Shown piece after piece: positions 1 through 9,400 of a DNA stretch of 64,000 nt (its first letter is position 1; every line of letters begins with the position of its first letter). The notes under the pieces are model-generated. The model did not search any database. It saw only the letters and a list, made by a program, of their open reading frames with translations, and was not told where the DNA came from. This stretch comes from Blautia faecicola (lineage in GTDB: Bacteria > Bacillota > Clostridia > Lachnospirales > Lachnospiraceae). The DNA lies in assembly GCF_004123145.1 (NCBI RefSeq), contig NZ_SDKC01000001.1:3505501-3569500 (forward strand), read 5' to 3'. The translations under genes and the position numbers were made by a program.

Positions 1-69
1 AAAACACCTCGCGGTACAGTGGCTACTGAATAGTTACTATCAAACTATAGTTTTTACAGGAGGATTTTT

Positions 70-1860
70 ATGAGAATCACAGATACTATCAAATACGTAG
101 GCGTCAACGATCACAAAGTGGATTTATTTGAAGGCCAGTACCCGGTAGCCAACGGTATGGCTTACAACTCTTACGTGATCCTCGATGAAAAGATCGCTGT
201 CATGGACACCGTAGATGCAAACTTCACCCACGAATGGCTGGATAACCTGGAGCAGGTACTTGATGGCCGCAAACCGGACTACCTGATCGTGCAGCACATG
301 GAACCGGATCATGCAGCCAACGTGGCTAATTTCCTGAAAGTTTACCCGGACACCACCGTTGTCGCCAACGTGAAGACCTTCCAGATGATCTACAACTTTT
401 TCGGACTTTCTCTGGAGGGACAGAAGCTCGAAGTTACCAACGGCGGCACGTTAAGTCTTGGAAACCATCAGCTGACCTTTGTATTTGCTCCGATGGTACA
501 CTGGCCAGAAGTTATGGTAACTTACGACAGCACTGATAAAGTGCTCTTCTCCGCTGACGGCTTCGGCAAATTCGGTGCCCTGGATGTGGAAGAAGACTGG
601 GATGACGAAGCCCGCAGATACTTCATCGGTATCGTAGGAAAATACGGCACACAGGTTCAGTCTCTCTTAAAAGTGGCAGCAACCCTCGATATCCGGATCA
701 TCTGCCCACTCCACGGACCGGTACTTTCAGAAGATCTCGGACATTATATCGGTCTGTATGACACCTGGTCCTCCTACACACCGGAAGAAGAAGGCATCGT
801 GATCGCCTACACTTCCGTCTATGGTCATACGAAAAAAGCAGTCGATCTGCTGGCTGACAAATTAAGAAGCAAAGGCTGTCCGAAGGTTGTCGTATACGAT
901 CTGGCAAGAGACGATATGTCTCTGGCTCTCTCCGATGCTTTCCGCTACAGCAAACTGATCCTTGCCACCACAACCTACAACGCAAGCATCTATCCGTTTA
1001 TGCACGACTATATCTCCCGTCTGGTGGAACACAACTTCCAGAACCGCACGGTAGGTCTGATCGAGAACGGTTCCTGGGCGCCTCTCGCTGCCAAAGTGAT
1101 GCGCGAGATGATGGCAAAATGTAAAAAGATCAACTGGCTCGATACCACCGTAAAGATCCTCTCCGCCATCAATCAGGACAATCAGGATCAGCTGGAAGCC
1201 ATGGCAGATGAACTGTGCAAAGAGTACATTGCCCAGAACGATATCCTTGCCAATAAAAATGACCTGACCGCACTGTTCCGGATCGGTTACGGCCTGTATG
1301 TGGTAACTTCTAACGACGGTAAGAAGGATAACGGTCTGATCGTAAACACCGTCATCCAGCTGACCGATACTCCGAACCGTGTAGCAGTTAATATCAACAA
1401 AGCAAACTATTCACACCATGTCATCAAACAGACCGGTATGTTAAATGTCAACTGTCTGTCCACGGAAGCACCGTTCTCCGTCTTCCAGCAGTTCGGCTTC
1501 CAGACCGGAAGAAGCGTGGATAAATTCGCCGGTCAGACCGTGCACCGTTCCGACAACGGACTGGTCTTCCTGGATAAATACATCAATGCCTTTATGTCTC
1601 TCAAAGTAGAAGACTATGTGGATCTCGGTACACACGGCATGTTTATCTGCAGCGTGACCGAAGCCCGCGTGATGAGCAACCAGGACACCATGACCTACAC
1701 CTACTACCAGAACAATGTGAAACCGAAACCGGAAACCGAAGGAAAGAAAGGATTTGTCTGCAAAGTCTGCGGCTATATCTACGAGGGTGATGAACTTCCG
1801 GCAGACTACATCTGCCCGCTTTGCAAACACGGAGCTGCTGATTTTGAGCCGATCGGATAA
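70..1860 (+). CDS. Flavodiiron protein with fused flavin-reductase and rubredoxin domains
   Basis: The 596-residue protein is a class of flavodiiron oxygen/NO reductase that reduces O2 to water or NO to N2O in the cytoplasm of anaerobes. An N-terminal beta-lactamase-like diiron domain (about 1-245) shows the iron ligands H76-x-E78-x-D80-H81, with further ligands near 148, 167 and 227. A flavodoxin domain follows (about 255-395, YTSVYGHTKKA), then a flavin reductase-like domain (about 400-545), then a rubredoxin with two CxxC knuckles near residues 564/567 and 582/585. The fusion lets the protein carry its own electron relay. A strong AGGAGG lies 7 bases before the ATG. The gene stands alone, about 100 bp before the next gene. 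The domain order is clear; physiological substrate (O2 or NO) is not decided by sequence. Confidence 0.95.
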   Translation: MRITDTIKYVGVNDHKVDLFEGQYPVANGMAYNSYVILDEKIAVMDTVDANFTHEWLDNLEQVLDGRKPDYLIVQHMEPDHAANVANFLKVYPDTTVVANVKTFQMIYNFFGLSLEGQKLEVTNGGTLSLGNHQLTFVFAPMVHWPEVMVTYDSTDKVLFSADGFGKFGALDVEEDWDDEARRYFIGIVGKYGTQVQSLLKVAATLDIRIICPLHGPVLSEDLGHYIGLYDTWSSYTPEEEGIVIAYTSVYGHTKKAVDLLADKLRSKGCPKVVVYDLARDDMSLALSDAFRYSKLILATTTYNASIYPFMHDYISRLVEHNFQNRTVGLIENGSWAPLAAKVMREMMAKCKKINWLDTTVKILSAINQDNQDQLEAMADELCKEYIAQNDILANKNDLTALFRIGYGLYVVTSNDGKKDNGLIVNTVIQLTDTPNRVAVNINKANYSHHVIKQTGMLNVNCLSTEAPFSVFQQFGFQTGRSVDKFAGQTVHRSDNGLVFLDKYINAFMSLKVEDYVDLGTHGMFICSVTEARVMSNQDTMTYTYYQNNVKPKPETEGKKGFVCKVCGYIYEGDELPADYICPLCKHGAADFEPIG

Positions 1861-1961
1861 ATAACAAAAATAAGAAGTTTATAGAGTTTTTACCCCGAAT
1901 ATGATACACTCAAGGAAATAGAATTTTACCTGTATTTTACATTAGATAAGAAAGGCATACT

Positions 1962-3107
1962 ATGAAAAAGACCGTAAAGAAAATTTTTAAAGTACTTGGT
2001 ATCGTACTCGGGGTAATTTTACTGGCTCTGATTGCTTATATCATCTATCTCTACGCCAGCTACCATCGCATCGAAGACAATCTGGTTCTGGAAGTGGAAC
2101 CTGCCCCTGACGCCGGAGAGGATCTGGAGGGACTGACTTCCGGAGCGCGTCCGGCATCTGCTTCCGCGTTGTATAATTCGTCCCTGACTACCGGACAGGA
2201 ATATTCCGCACTGACCTACAACCTCGGTTTCGGTGCGTACACACCGGATTTCAGCTTCTTCATGGACGGCGGCAAATCCTCCTGGGCAAAAAGCAAAGAA
2301 AGCGTACAGGATACGATCCAGGGCGCCGGTGAACTGATTGCCTCCTACGATCCGGATTTTGCTCTTCTTCAGGAAGTGGATCTTGATTCCACCAGAAGTT
2401 ATCACGTAAACGAATATTCGATCTTAAAAGACTGTCTGAGTTCCTATAATTCTGTCTTCGCACAGAACTATGACTCCGCATTTCTTTTCTATCCGTTTAC
2501 ACAGCCACACGGAAGCAGCAAATCAGGGCTTGCCCTGTTTTCCAGATATCAGGTGACCGATTCTCTTCGGAGAAGTTTCCCGGTGTCTACATCCTTCAGT
2601 AAGTTCTTTGATCTGGACCGCTGCTACAGCATCTCCAGAGTTCCGGTGGATAACGGAAAAGAACTGGTGATTTTTGAACTCCACATGTCCGCTTATGGCA
2701 ACAGCGACGCGATCCGCGAAGGACAGATCTCGATGCTTGCCGAAGACATGCAGAAAGAACATGAAGCAGGTAATTACGTCCTGTGCGGCGGCGACTTCAA
2801 CCATGATCTGAAAGCCTCCGAGGACGATTCCGAAGACCGTGAATCCTGGGCATACCCCTTCCCGAGAGCCAGCCTTCCTGACCACTTTTCTTTCTGCATC
2901 GATCAGCTGACGGACGAGGAACGGGATTCCCTGTGGGACAGCGCCAGAAACGCTGACATGGAATATGTGCCGGGTGAAACGTATACCGTAACACTGGATG
3001 GATTTATTATCTCAGACAATATCGAATGCGTCTCCTACGACAACATCAACACCGGATACACCTATTCGGATCATGATCCGGTATATCTCGAATTCACATT
3101 AAAATAA
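1962..3107 (+). CDS. Membrane-anchored endonuclease/exonuclease/phosphatase (EEP) family protein
   Basis: The 381-residue protein has a short basic N-terminus and one transmembrane segment (about residues 8-30), so the catalytic domain is probably outside the membrane. The rest matches the EEP/DNase I-like fold: LLQEVD supplies the metal-binding Glu, GGDFNHD the catalytic Asp/Asn, and SDHDPV near the end the catalytic Asp-His. Members act on nucleic acids, sphingomyelin or inositol phosphates; substrate cannot be told from sequence. It follows the flavodiiron gene by about 100 bp with its own possible -10 (TATGAT near 1901), and ends just before a bidirectional terminator, so it is likely the last gene of its unit. 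Confidence 0.85.
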   Translation: MKKTVKKIFKVLGIVLGVILLALIAYIIYLYASYHRIEDNLVLEVEPAPDAGEDLEGLTSGARPASASALYNSSLTTGQEYSALTYNLGFGAYTPDFSFFMDGGKSSWAKSKESVQDTIQGAGELIASYDPDFALLQEVDLDSTRSYHVNEYSILKDCLSSYNSVFAQNYDSAFLFYPFTQPHGSSKSGLALFSRYQVTDSLRRSFPVSTSFSKFFDLDRCYSISRVPVDNGKELVIFELHMSAYGNSDAIREGQISMLAEDMQKEHEAGNYVLCGGDFNHDLKASEDDSEDRESWAYPFPRASLPDHFSFCIDQLTDEERDSLWDSARNADMEYVPGETYTVTLDGFIISDNIECVSYDNINTGYTYSDHDPVYLEFTLK

Positions 3108-3115
3108 TATAAGGC

Positions 3116-3165
3116 AAAAATATAAGGGAACAGACCTGTACAACGATCTGTTCCCTTATATTTTT
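3116..3165. terminator. Bidirectional intrinsic terminator
   Basis: A perfect 19-bp inverted repeat, counting the A/T tracts, spans 3116-3134 and 3147-3165 around a 12-base loop. The stem has an A5 run on one side and a T5 run on the other. It can end the EEP gene on the plus strand and the exporter operon on the minus strand. Confidence 0.9.
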
Positions 3166-3251
3166 ACTCAGAAATCTCTCCGGCAATCGTATCCTCGATC
3201 ACCCACAGGCTTCTTATCCTTCAAAAACTATCCTTTATCCGCTGACACATC

Positions 3252-3932
3252 CTAGCCCTTTTTCTTTTTCATATAAAGCCAGACGCAAATCACCACGAAA
3301 GCCACCGTAACAGCTGCCAGAAGCGGCCATACGGTGATCGGACAGACGCTTTCACTGATCAGGTTCAGTGCCTGATAGGCTGTGTAGATACCGAAAATTG
3401 CAAAGATCACAAATGCCAGCGTATTTAACAGTCCATCCGGAGTCTTGCTCTTTAACAGATATCCCACCAGCATACCAAGAATGTCCGCTAAAAAAAGTCC
3501 CAGAGAGCATCCGATCCATACGATAAACGCAGCCCCCATCCCTTCATTGGCACCAAAGGTAATGGCTGTCAGCTGTGTTTTATCTCCCAGCTCTGCTACA
3601 AAGAACGTACAGAACACTGCCAGAGGAGCAAATTTGATCTTGCTCTTTCCGCCCTCTTCTTCCTCTTCATCCTCGTCTCCTGCAAGCGTCGATGCCGCAA
3701 AATAAAGGAAGGCAAAAGCTGCAACAATCTTAATCAGCCATTCCGGGATAAATTCGCTGACCAGTCCGCCCGCCAATACCGCAAGACCATTCAGCACCAG
3801 GATCGCTGCCGCCGTTCCCATGATAATATCTTTTAACTTATACTTGGAAGTCAGCGCGATCAGCATCAGCTGCGTCTTGTCACCCATTTCCGCGATAAAT
3901 TCCGTGAAAAATACCTTTAAAAATAATAACAT
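3252..3932 (-). CDS. TMEM165/GDT1 (UPF0016) family Mn2+/Ca2+ exporter
   Basis: A 226-residue integral membrane protein with six predicted helices in two homologous halves. Each half carries the family signature E-x-G-D-K-T-Q: EMGDKTQ at residues 15-21 and ELGDKTQ in the second half. An acidic cytosolic loop (DEDEEEEE) lies between them. Bacterial members (MneA/MneP relatives) export Mn2+; eukaryotic ones move Mn2+ and Ca2+ into the Golgi. It is the second gene of a minus-strand operon, 38 bp after a CaCA exchanger, under a Mn2+-type riboswitch, which supports manganese detoxification. The family call is firm; the ion is inferred from the riboswitch. Confidence 0.93.
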   Translation of the reverse strand: MLLFLKVFFTEFIAEMGDKTQLMLIALTSKYKLKDIIMGTAAAILVLNGLAVLAGGLVSEFIPEWLIKIVAAFAFLYFAASTLAGDEDEEEEEGGKSKIKFAPLAVFCTFFVAELGDKTQLTAITFGANEGMGAAFIVWIGCSLGLFLADILGMLVGYLLKSKTPDGLLNTLAFVIFAIFGIYTAYQALNLISESVCPITVWPLLAAVTVAFVVICVWLYMKKKKG

Positions 3933-3970
3933 GTTCTCCCTCTCTGTGATTCAATAATTGTTTTTAATTA

Positions 3971-4972
3971 TTATCTGATCACAATATAAATCGCATACGC
4001 CACATAAAGTGCGATCATACAGAACCCTTCCACTTTTCCGATCCGTTTTTTTGTCGCCGCAAAGATCCACACACATACGGTAAATACAATCAGCACACAC
4101 AGATCGATGATATTTTCTCTGATGAGCGTAATCGGGCTGATCGCAGATGCGATACCGAGAACCATCAGAATGTTAAATATATTGGATCCCACTGCGTTTC
4201 CAAGTGCCATATCTACTTCGTTCTTTTTCGCTGCAACGATTGAAGTTACCAGTTCCGGCAGAGAAGTTCCGATGGAAACGATCGTAAGTCCGATCAGCGT
4301 CTGACTCATCCCAAGATCACCGGCAATTCTTGCTGCCGCATCAACAGTAACATCTCCACCAATGGCAATAGCAACCGCACCTCCAACGATAAAAAGAATA
4401 CTTAACGGCATGGATATCAGCCTGATCTCTTCGTCCGAACCACCTTCAATCTCCACTTGTTTTCCTTCTTTACTGGCTTTCATCGCTGTACGGATCATAT
4501 AGAAAATATAACCGGCAAAGCATCCCAGAAAGATTACGCCATCCAGATGCCCCAGTATCATCGAAGATGTATCTCCGATTCCGGCGATTCCAAAGAGCAA
4601 TAACATACCGGCACAGATCAGTGAAAACGGGATGTCTCTTCGAATCGTCTCTTTTGCCACATTGACTGTAGCCAGCACTCCGCAGACACCAATAACCACC
4701 ATCAGATTAAAGATATTGGAACCTACGACATTGCTCACAGCAAGTTCATTATTTCCTGTAAGAGAAGCCGACACACTGACCGCCGTCTCCGGAAGCGACG
4801 TTCCCATCGCCACGATCGTAAGTCCGATGATGATTGCCGGCACATGCAAACGCTTTGCCACACTTGAACTTCCCTCCACAAAATAATCCGCTCCTTTGAT
4901 CAACAGCACAAACCCAATCACAAGTGCAACCAGAACCAGCGCAAATGGAGCATTGTTAATAAAGTTTTCCAT
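3971..4972 (-). CDS. CaCA-family calcium/sodium (or Mn2+) antiporter, YrbG-like
   Basis: A 333-residue, roughly ten-helix membrane antiporter. The two alpha-repeats are obvious: GLTIVAMGTSLPET in the first half and GLTIVSIGTSLPEL in the second, each followed by a GN-x-x-GSNIFN motif, which are ion-binding signatures of the cation/Ca2+ exchanger superfamily. The start is taken at 4972 because AAAGGAGG lies 5 bases upstream; an in-frame ATG at 4996 has no ribosome binding site. It is first in the operon with the GDT1 gene and sits behind a long leader containing a yybP-ykoY-like riboswitch, so its physiological ion may include Mn2+. Confidence 0.93.
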   Translation of the reverse strand: MENFINNAPFALVLVALVIGFVLLIKGADYFVEGSSSVAKRLHVPAIIIGLTIVAMGTSLPETAVSVSASLTGNNELAVSNVVGSNIFNLMVVIGVCGVLATVNVAKETIRRDIPFSLICAGMLLLFGIAGIGDTSSMILGHLDGVIFLGCFAGYIFYMIRTAMKASKEGKQVEIEGGSDEEIRLISMPLSILFIVGGAVAIAIGGDVTVDAAARIAGDLGMSQTLIGLTIVSIGTSLPELVTSIVAAKKNEVDMALGNAVGSNIFNILMVLGIASAISPITLIRENIIDLCVLIVFTVCVWIFAATKKRIGKVEGFCMIALYVAYAIYIVIR

Positions 4973-5090
4973 AGTTTCCTCCTTTTTTCTCTCCATGAGT
5001 TTCCGTCATCCCAACATCTTTTCCTGTCTTCCAGCAGCTTACAGCACTCTGCTGGTTGGTACAGATACGACGTCGACCCGCTGCCCGCGT

Positions 5091-5161
5091 AAAAAAAGAC
5101 TCATGTATATCTTCACCCCGGACAAAACTTCTTATTCCGAAGCAAAGATATACATGAGTCT
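5091..5161 (-). terminator. Riboswitch-controlled intrinsic terminator in the leader of the exporter operon
   Basis: On the minus strand a perfect 17-bp stem (arms 5145-5161 and 5098-5114, about 30-base loop) is followed by seven T residues. Its first arm overlaps the 3' strand of the aptamer P1 helix at 5150-5161, so folding of aptamer and terminator should be mutually exclusive. Confidence 0.85.
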
Positions 5162-5250
5162 CATTATTTAAGATTTGCCAGATTGTACTCTGTACTACAA
5201 TCAGAATGTTGACAAACCACACTTTCGCGCTAACTACTCCCTCATGGAAT
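5150..5250 (-). promoter_or_regulatory. yybP-ykoY (Mn2+-sensing) riboswitch aptamer
   Basis: Read on the minus strand, the leader has the conserved L1-type GGGAGUAG block just after CAUGA, then GUCAACA, then an L3-like GAGAC next to UCAUG. CAUGA and UCAUG can pair as the closing P1 helix. These blocks match the yybP-ykoY consensus in order. The P1 3' strand is also the first strand of the downstream terminator, as expected for an ON switch in which Mn2+ binding stabilises P1 and prevents termination. Downstream genes are a GDT1 exporter and a CaCA exchanger, both usual partners of this riboswitch. Confidence 0.85.
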
Positions 5251-5267
5251 ATTTAATTACTTGATAA

Positions 5268-5296
5268 ATAATATCAAATACGGTGGTGTGTGTCAA
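5268..5296 (-). promoter_or_regulatory. Sigma-A promoter of the exporter operon
   Basis: The minus strand has a perfect -35 TTGACA (5291-5296), a 17-base spacer and -10 TATTAT (5268-5273), placing the start of transcription just before the riboswitch aptamer. Confidence 0.85.
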
Positions 5297-5437
5297 CGAA
5301 AAAAGCACAAAAACTCTCCGTCCTGTATATTTCCTCTTTTCATCCATCCGTTGCACAATATATGTTAATGTTTCGTATATTTTTTCTAAATACCATTTAT
5401 ATTTTTTACACTTTTTCGTGCATTTTCCCCGTTTTTC

Positions 5438-5446
5438 TGCTATAAT
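5438..5446 (+). promoter_or_regulatory. Extended -10 promoter of the AraC gene
   Basis: TGCTATAAT gives an extended -10 with a perfect TATAAT, about 48 bp before the start codon; no good -35 is visible. It is divergent from the exporter-operon promoter. Confidence 0.6.
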
Positions 5447-5493
5447 AATACTTACTGCTTATTAACGCTACTTATATTTGGAGGCTTTTACAC

Positions 5494-6423
5494 ATGAAAA
5501 AAAACAACGCTGTTCAAACAGCACCGAAGCATTCCATGCTCGCCAATCAGGCTCCTGTCCCCCAGAAAAGTAAAGTCTCCTCACAGATGACTCTGTCTGA
5601 CTCTATTTTATCCGGAGCAGTTGTAGAATTCCGAAAAGCCGGTTACCGATTTATGCGGCACTTGCATACGAATATTGAGATTTACCGGATTCTTTCCGGC
5701 GAATGTTATATGGACATTCAGTCAGAGACTCTTCATTGCACAGAAGGAGATTTTATTATGATTCTCCCGGATGTGGTACATTCCTTTTATCTGAATGATA
5801 CCTCCGACTGTGAATTTCAGCACATTCATTTCAATCCGGATATGTTCTCAACGATTATCCTTGAAAATGACGGGATCTTTCCGATCACGCTTCTTCATGC
5901 TGTGTTGTTTTCTTCCCATTTTTATTACCGGCTCAACTCTGATGAACGAATTGATGAACAGATCCGGAAACTGATCGATCTGCACACTTCTTCTGACAGT
6001 CTGTTTGCGGCTGCCAATATTAATGTGTCTCTGATGAACCTGATGCTTTATATTCTTGATCATACAGAACCCGTGCACGAGTATGCAAAACCACAGCTGC
6101 AAAACAGTTATGTGGCTTACGCGCTGAATTATATTCAGGAGCATTACACAACAAAGATCCTGCAGGAAGATATTGCACAGCAGTTACAGATTTCTGTACG
6201 ATATCTGAGCAAGATTTTTAAGAGCTATATGGGTGTCACACTCTCCAACTACATTACGATCTACCGTGTCAACCGCTCCATCGCACTGATGCAGAGTACC
6301 GATCTGACACTGACGGAGATCGCTTTGCAGGTTGGATTCCGGGACTCTCAGCAGTATTCCAAGGTCTTTATGAGTGTCATCAATGCAACACCATCGCAAT
6401 ACAGAAAAGCTATTTTAAAATAA
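5494..6423 (+). CDS. AraC/XylS-family transcriptional regulator with cupin sensor domain
   Basis: The 309-residue protein has an N-terminal AraC-type cupin (about 45-150; it includes the block HTNIEIYRILSGE) and two helix-turn-helix motifs at the C-terminus (about 205-305; LQISVRYLSKIFK and LTEIALQVGFRDSQQYSKVF), the standard architecture of sugar- or metabolite-responsive activators. GGAGG lies 9 bases before the ATG. The adjacent convergent gene encodes a large surface beta-helix protein of the type used on carbohydrates, so that locus may be a target, but nothing in the sequence proves it. The ligand is unknown. Confidence 0.92.
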   Translation: MKKNNAVQTAPKHSMLANQAPVPQKSKVSSQMTLSDSILSGAVVEFRKAGYRFMRHLHTNIEIYRILSGECYMDIQSETLHCTEGDFIMILPDVVHSFYLNDTSDCEFQHIHFNPDMFSTIILENDGIFPITLLHAVLFSSHFYYRLNSDERIDEQIRKLIDLHTSSDSLFAAANINVSLMNLMLYILDHTEPVHEYAKPQLQNSYVAYALNYIQEHYTTKILQEDIAQQLQISVRYLSKIFKSYMGVTLSNYITIYRVNRSIALMQSTDLTLTEIALQVGFRDSQQYSKVFMSVINATPSQYRKAILK

Positions 6424-6431
6424 ACGAAAAA

Positions 6432-6466
6432 GGGGCATCGCACTTCGTGCGATGCCCTGTTTTTAT
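6432..6466. terminator. Intrinsic terminator between the AraC gene and the surface-protein gene
   Basis: An 11-bp GC-rich stem (6433-6443 and 6447-6457, loop TTC) is followed by GTTTTT on the plus strand. A-rich sequence on the other side lets it also serve the convergent surface-protein gene. Confidence 0.85.
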
Positions 6467-6479
6467 TTCCGACTAAATC

Positions 6480-9400
6480 TTAGTCTTCTTTTTTCCGTTT
6501 TCCTGCAACACCGGCTGCCGCTGCAATTGCGGATGCTGCCAGTGCAAATCCCCAACCTGCTACATTTGTTGTATCTCCTGTTTTCACAGCTGTTGTGGAA
6601 GTGCCTGTCTTTGTGCTGCCCACACCTGTACTGCCTGTATTTGTACGGCCTGTACCTGTGCTGTTTCCTTTTGTTGTCGTGCTATTATTGTTCTTGGATG
6701 TATCGGAAGGAGTCGTAGTCTGATTGTTATCTTTCTTTGTATCATCCTTCTTTTCATCATCTTTCTTGCTGTCGTCTGCTTTCTTTTCTTCAAGAGCACT
6801 CAGAGCTTCTTTGATGGCTTTATTTGCCTCATTTACCTGCTCCTGTGTAGCATCTTCCGCATTCAGCACACCTGCATACTGTTTATAAACATCCTGCAGT
6901 TTCTTCAGAGAATCCTCTGTGTACTTGTCTGTTGCTGCCAGTGCGGTATCTGCTTTTGCTACGTTCTCTTTCAGTGCTGTCTTATCTACAACAATTGGTT
7001 CCGGATTCGGATCCGGATCTACGGTTTCTTTTTCTGTTGTAAAGGTAACGGCTTCTGATGGTTCAGACTCATTTCCGGCTGCATCTACTGCTGTCACGGT
7101 TACGGTGTATTCGGTTCCTTCGGTAAGTCCGGTCAGATCATAGGTAGGATCTGCTACCAGGGATGCATTTACTTTTGTACCTTTTACATATACATTATAT
7201 CCGGCTACTTCTACATTGTCGGTAGATGCTTCCCAGGCGATCGTTGCTTTTGTATAAGTAATTTCAGATGCTTTTACATTGGCTGGTACGGTCGGTGCTT
7301 CGGTGTCCGCCGGTTCCTCTGTTTTCAGTGTTGTAAATGTCACTGCTTCGGATCTTACGGACTCATTTTTCTCTGCATCTACTGCTGTTACGGTCACCGT
7401 ATATTCGGTTTCCTCAGTAAGTCCGGTCAGATCATACTCGGTTCCGGTTACCAGTTCTTCATTTACCTTTGTTTCGTTTACATATACGTTGTATCCAACA
7501 ACGCCTACATTGTCACTTGCTTCATCCCATGCAACTTTTGCTGTTGTCTCGGTAACATCAGAAGTTCTTACATTTGCAGGTACTGTCGGTGCCTCGGTAT
7601 CCTTCGGATCTTCCGTTTTCAATGTTGTAAAGGTTGCTGCCTCGGATCTTACAGATTCATTTTCCGATGTATCTACAGCTGTTACCATTACGGTGTACTC
7701 TGTTTCTTCGGTAAGTCCGGTCAGATCATAGGTTGTTCCGGTTACAGGTACTGCATTTACTTTTGTATCGTTTACATATACATTGTATCCGGCCACTTCT
7801 ACATTATCGGTAGATGCTTCCCAGCTAACGGTTGCTCTTGTCTCGGTAATGTCTGTTACGGTTACACCAGACGGTACGGTCGGTGCTTCCATATCTTTTG
7901 CTTTTTCTGTTGTAAAGGTTGCTGCCTCGGATCTTGCAGATTCATTTCCGGCTGCATCCACTGCTGTTACCGTTACGGTATACTCAGTTTCTTCAGCAAG
8001 TCCGGTCAGATCATACTCGGTTCCGGTTACCAGTTCATCATTTACTTTGTTTTCATTTACATATACGTTGTATCCAACAACACCTACATTGTCACTTGCT
8101 TCATCCCATGTAACTTTTGCTGTTGTCTCGGTAACATCTGTAGCTGTTACTGCTGCCGGAGCTGTCGGTGCTTCGGTGTCTGCTGCAGCTTTATCTACAT
8201 AACTGATAATCGGAGTTACATGAACAGATGGTTTGGTTGGATTGCTGTTGCTCTTTGTTGTCACGCGGATCACATCACCCTGGCTAACTTCGATTCCATC
8301 AAAGCTCTTCCAGTCTGTTGCCTGTACCCGGCTGTTTGTAAGTGTTACACTCTGTAATTCGGTATCGTTTAACAGAAGACTTAAGGTAACCGTTCCACCT
8401 GAGTTTCCATTCTGACGAAGATATGGCTCATCATCTTTTATATTGAAAGATACTGTTCCGCTCTTCGGTACTCTGTATGCCATTGCGGTTGTGATACTTG
8501 TATTCGGCGGTGCGGAAAGTAATCCGTGTACAGTTGTGTCAGTCGTTGACACAGTACCCTGTTGTCCATCAATACCAGGACCATAATAGGTATTTACACA
8601 CCAGTTTGGCCATCCGTCTCTGTCGACCTCTGTCATATTTGCCCAGCTGCCGGTTCCGTTCTTCATCTGACCAAACCACACATTTCCCTGCTGTCCGTTC
8701 ACATAGTCCAGAGTCCAGTTATATGTATTTTTCTGTCCGATGGTATAATCGTTGGTTGTTCCGTCTTCCGCAGTGATGCGAAGTGTCATTCCGGCTGCTA
8801 CTGCATCCTTATCTGCCAGTTCTGTTCCACCATTGAGTACAGAAACGGTTGCGGTATCCGCTACTGTGATATTGTTTTTCATTTCCTTTACAGTTGTCGG
8901 ATTTTTATCGGTATAAGGAACGTTCATGGTTGTTCCCTTTACTTCATAGTAACTGTCTTTCAGTTCTTTGTCAGAGCTTGCAATTACTGTATAAATAACA
9001 TCTTCCATACCTTCATAAGAAAGAACAATCGTTGCTCCTCCTTTTACAATATCGGAATCACCAAGAACAGTCTCGCCATTCTTAATGGTAACCTTAACTC
9101 CTACATCAACAATAACATTCTTCAGGAATTCTGCTACGGTTGTATTTTTCGGAAGGTCACTTACTTTTGTTCCGGAGATTGTATATACATTGGATCTCAG
9201 CACAAGTGCTGTCACTGCATCGCTTTCTGCTGCTCCGATTTCCGGTACTGCTGTGATGGCATGACCAAAGAAGTCATGATCGATCGTATAACCGTTCTTG
9301 TCAACGATCACTTTACCTGCATTGATAGCCGGAGAATTCTCCGCCAGTTTGTATCCGTCAAATACGGTAGAAGCGGTTGGATCTTCGTGACGTCTTGCCT

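Noticed and set aside
6919-8202. Long Ser/Val/Thr-rich plus-strand open frames
   Set aside because: They are antisense to the repeated FN3 domains; their repeats simply mirror the minus-strand codons and they have no ribosome binding sites.
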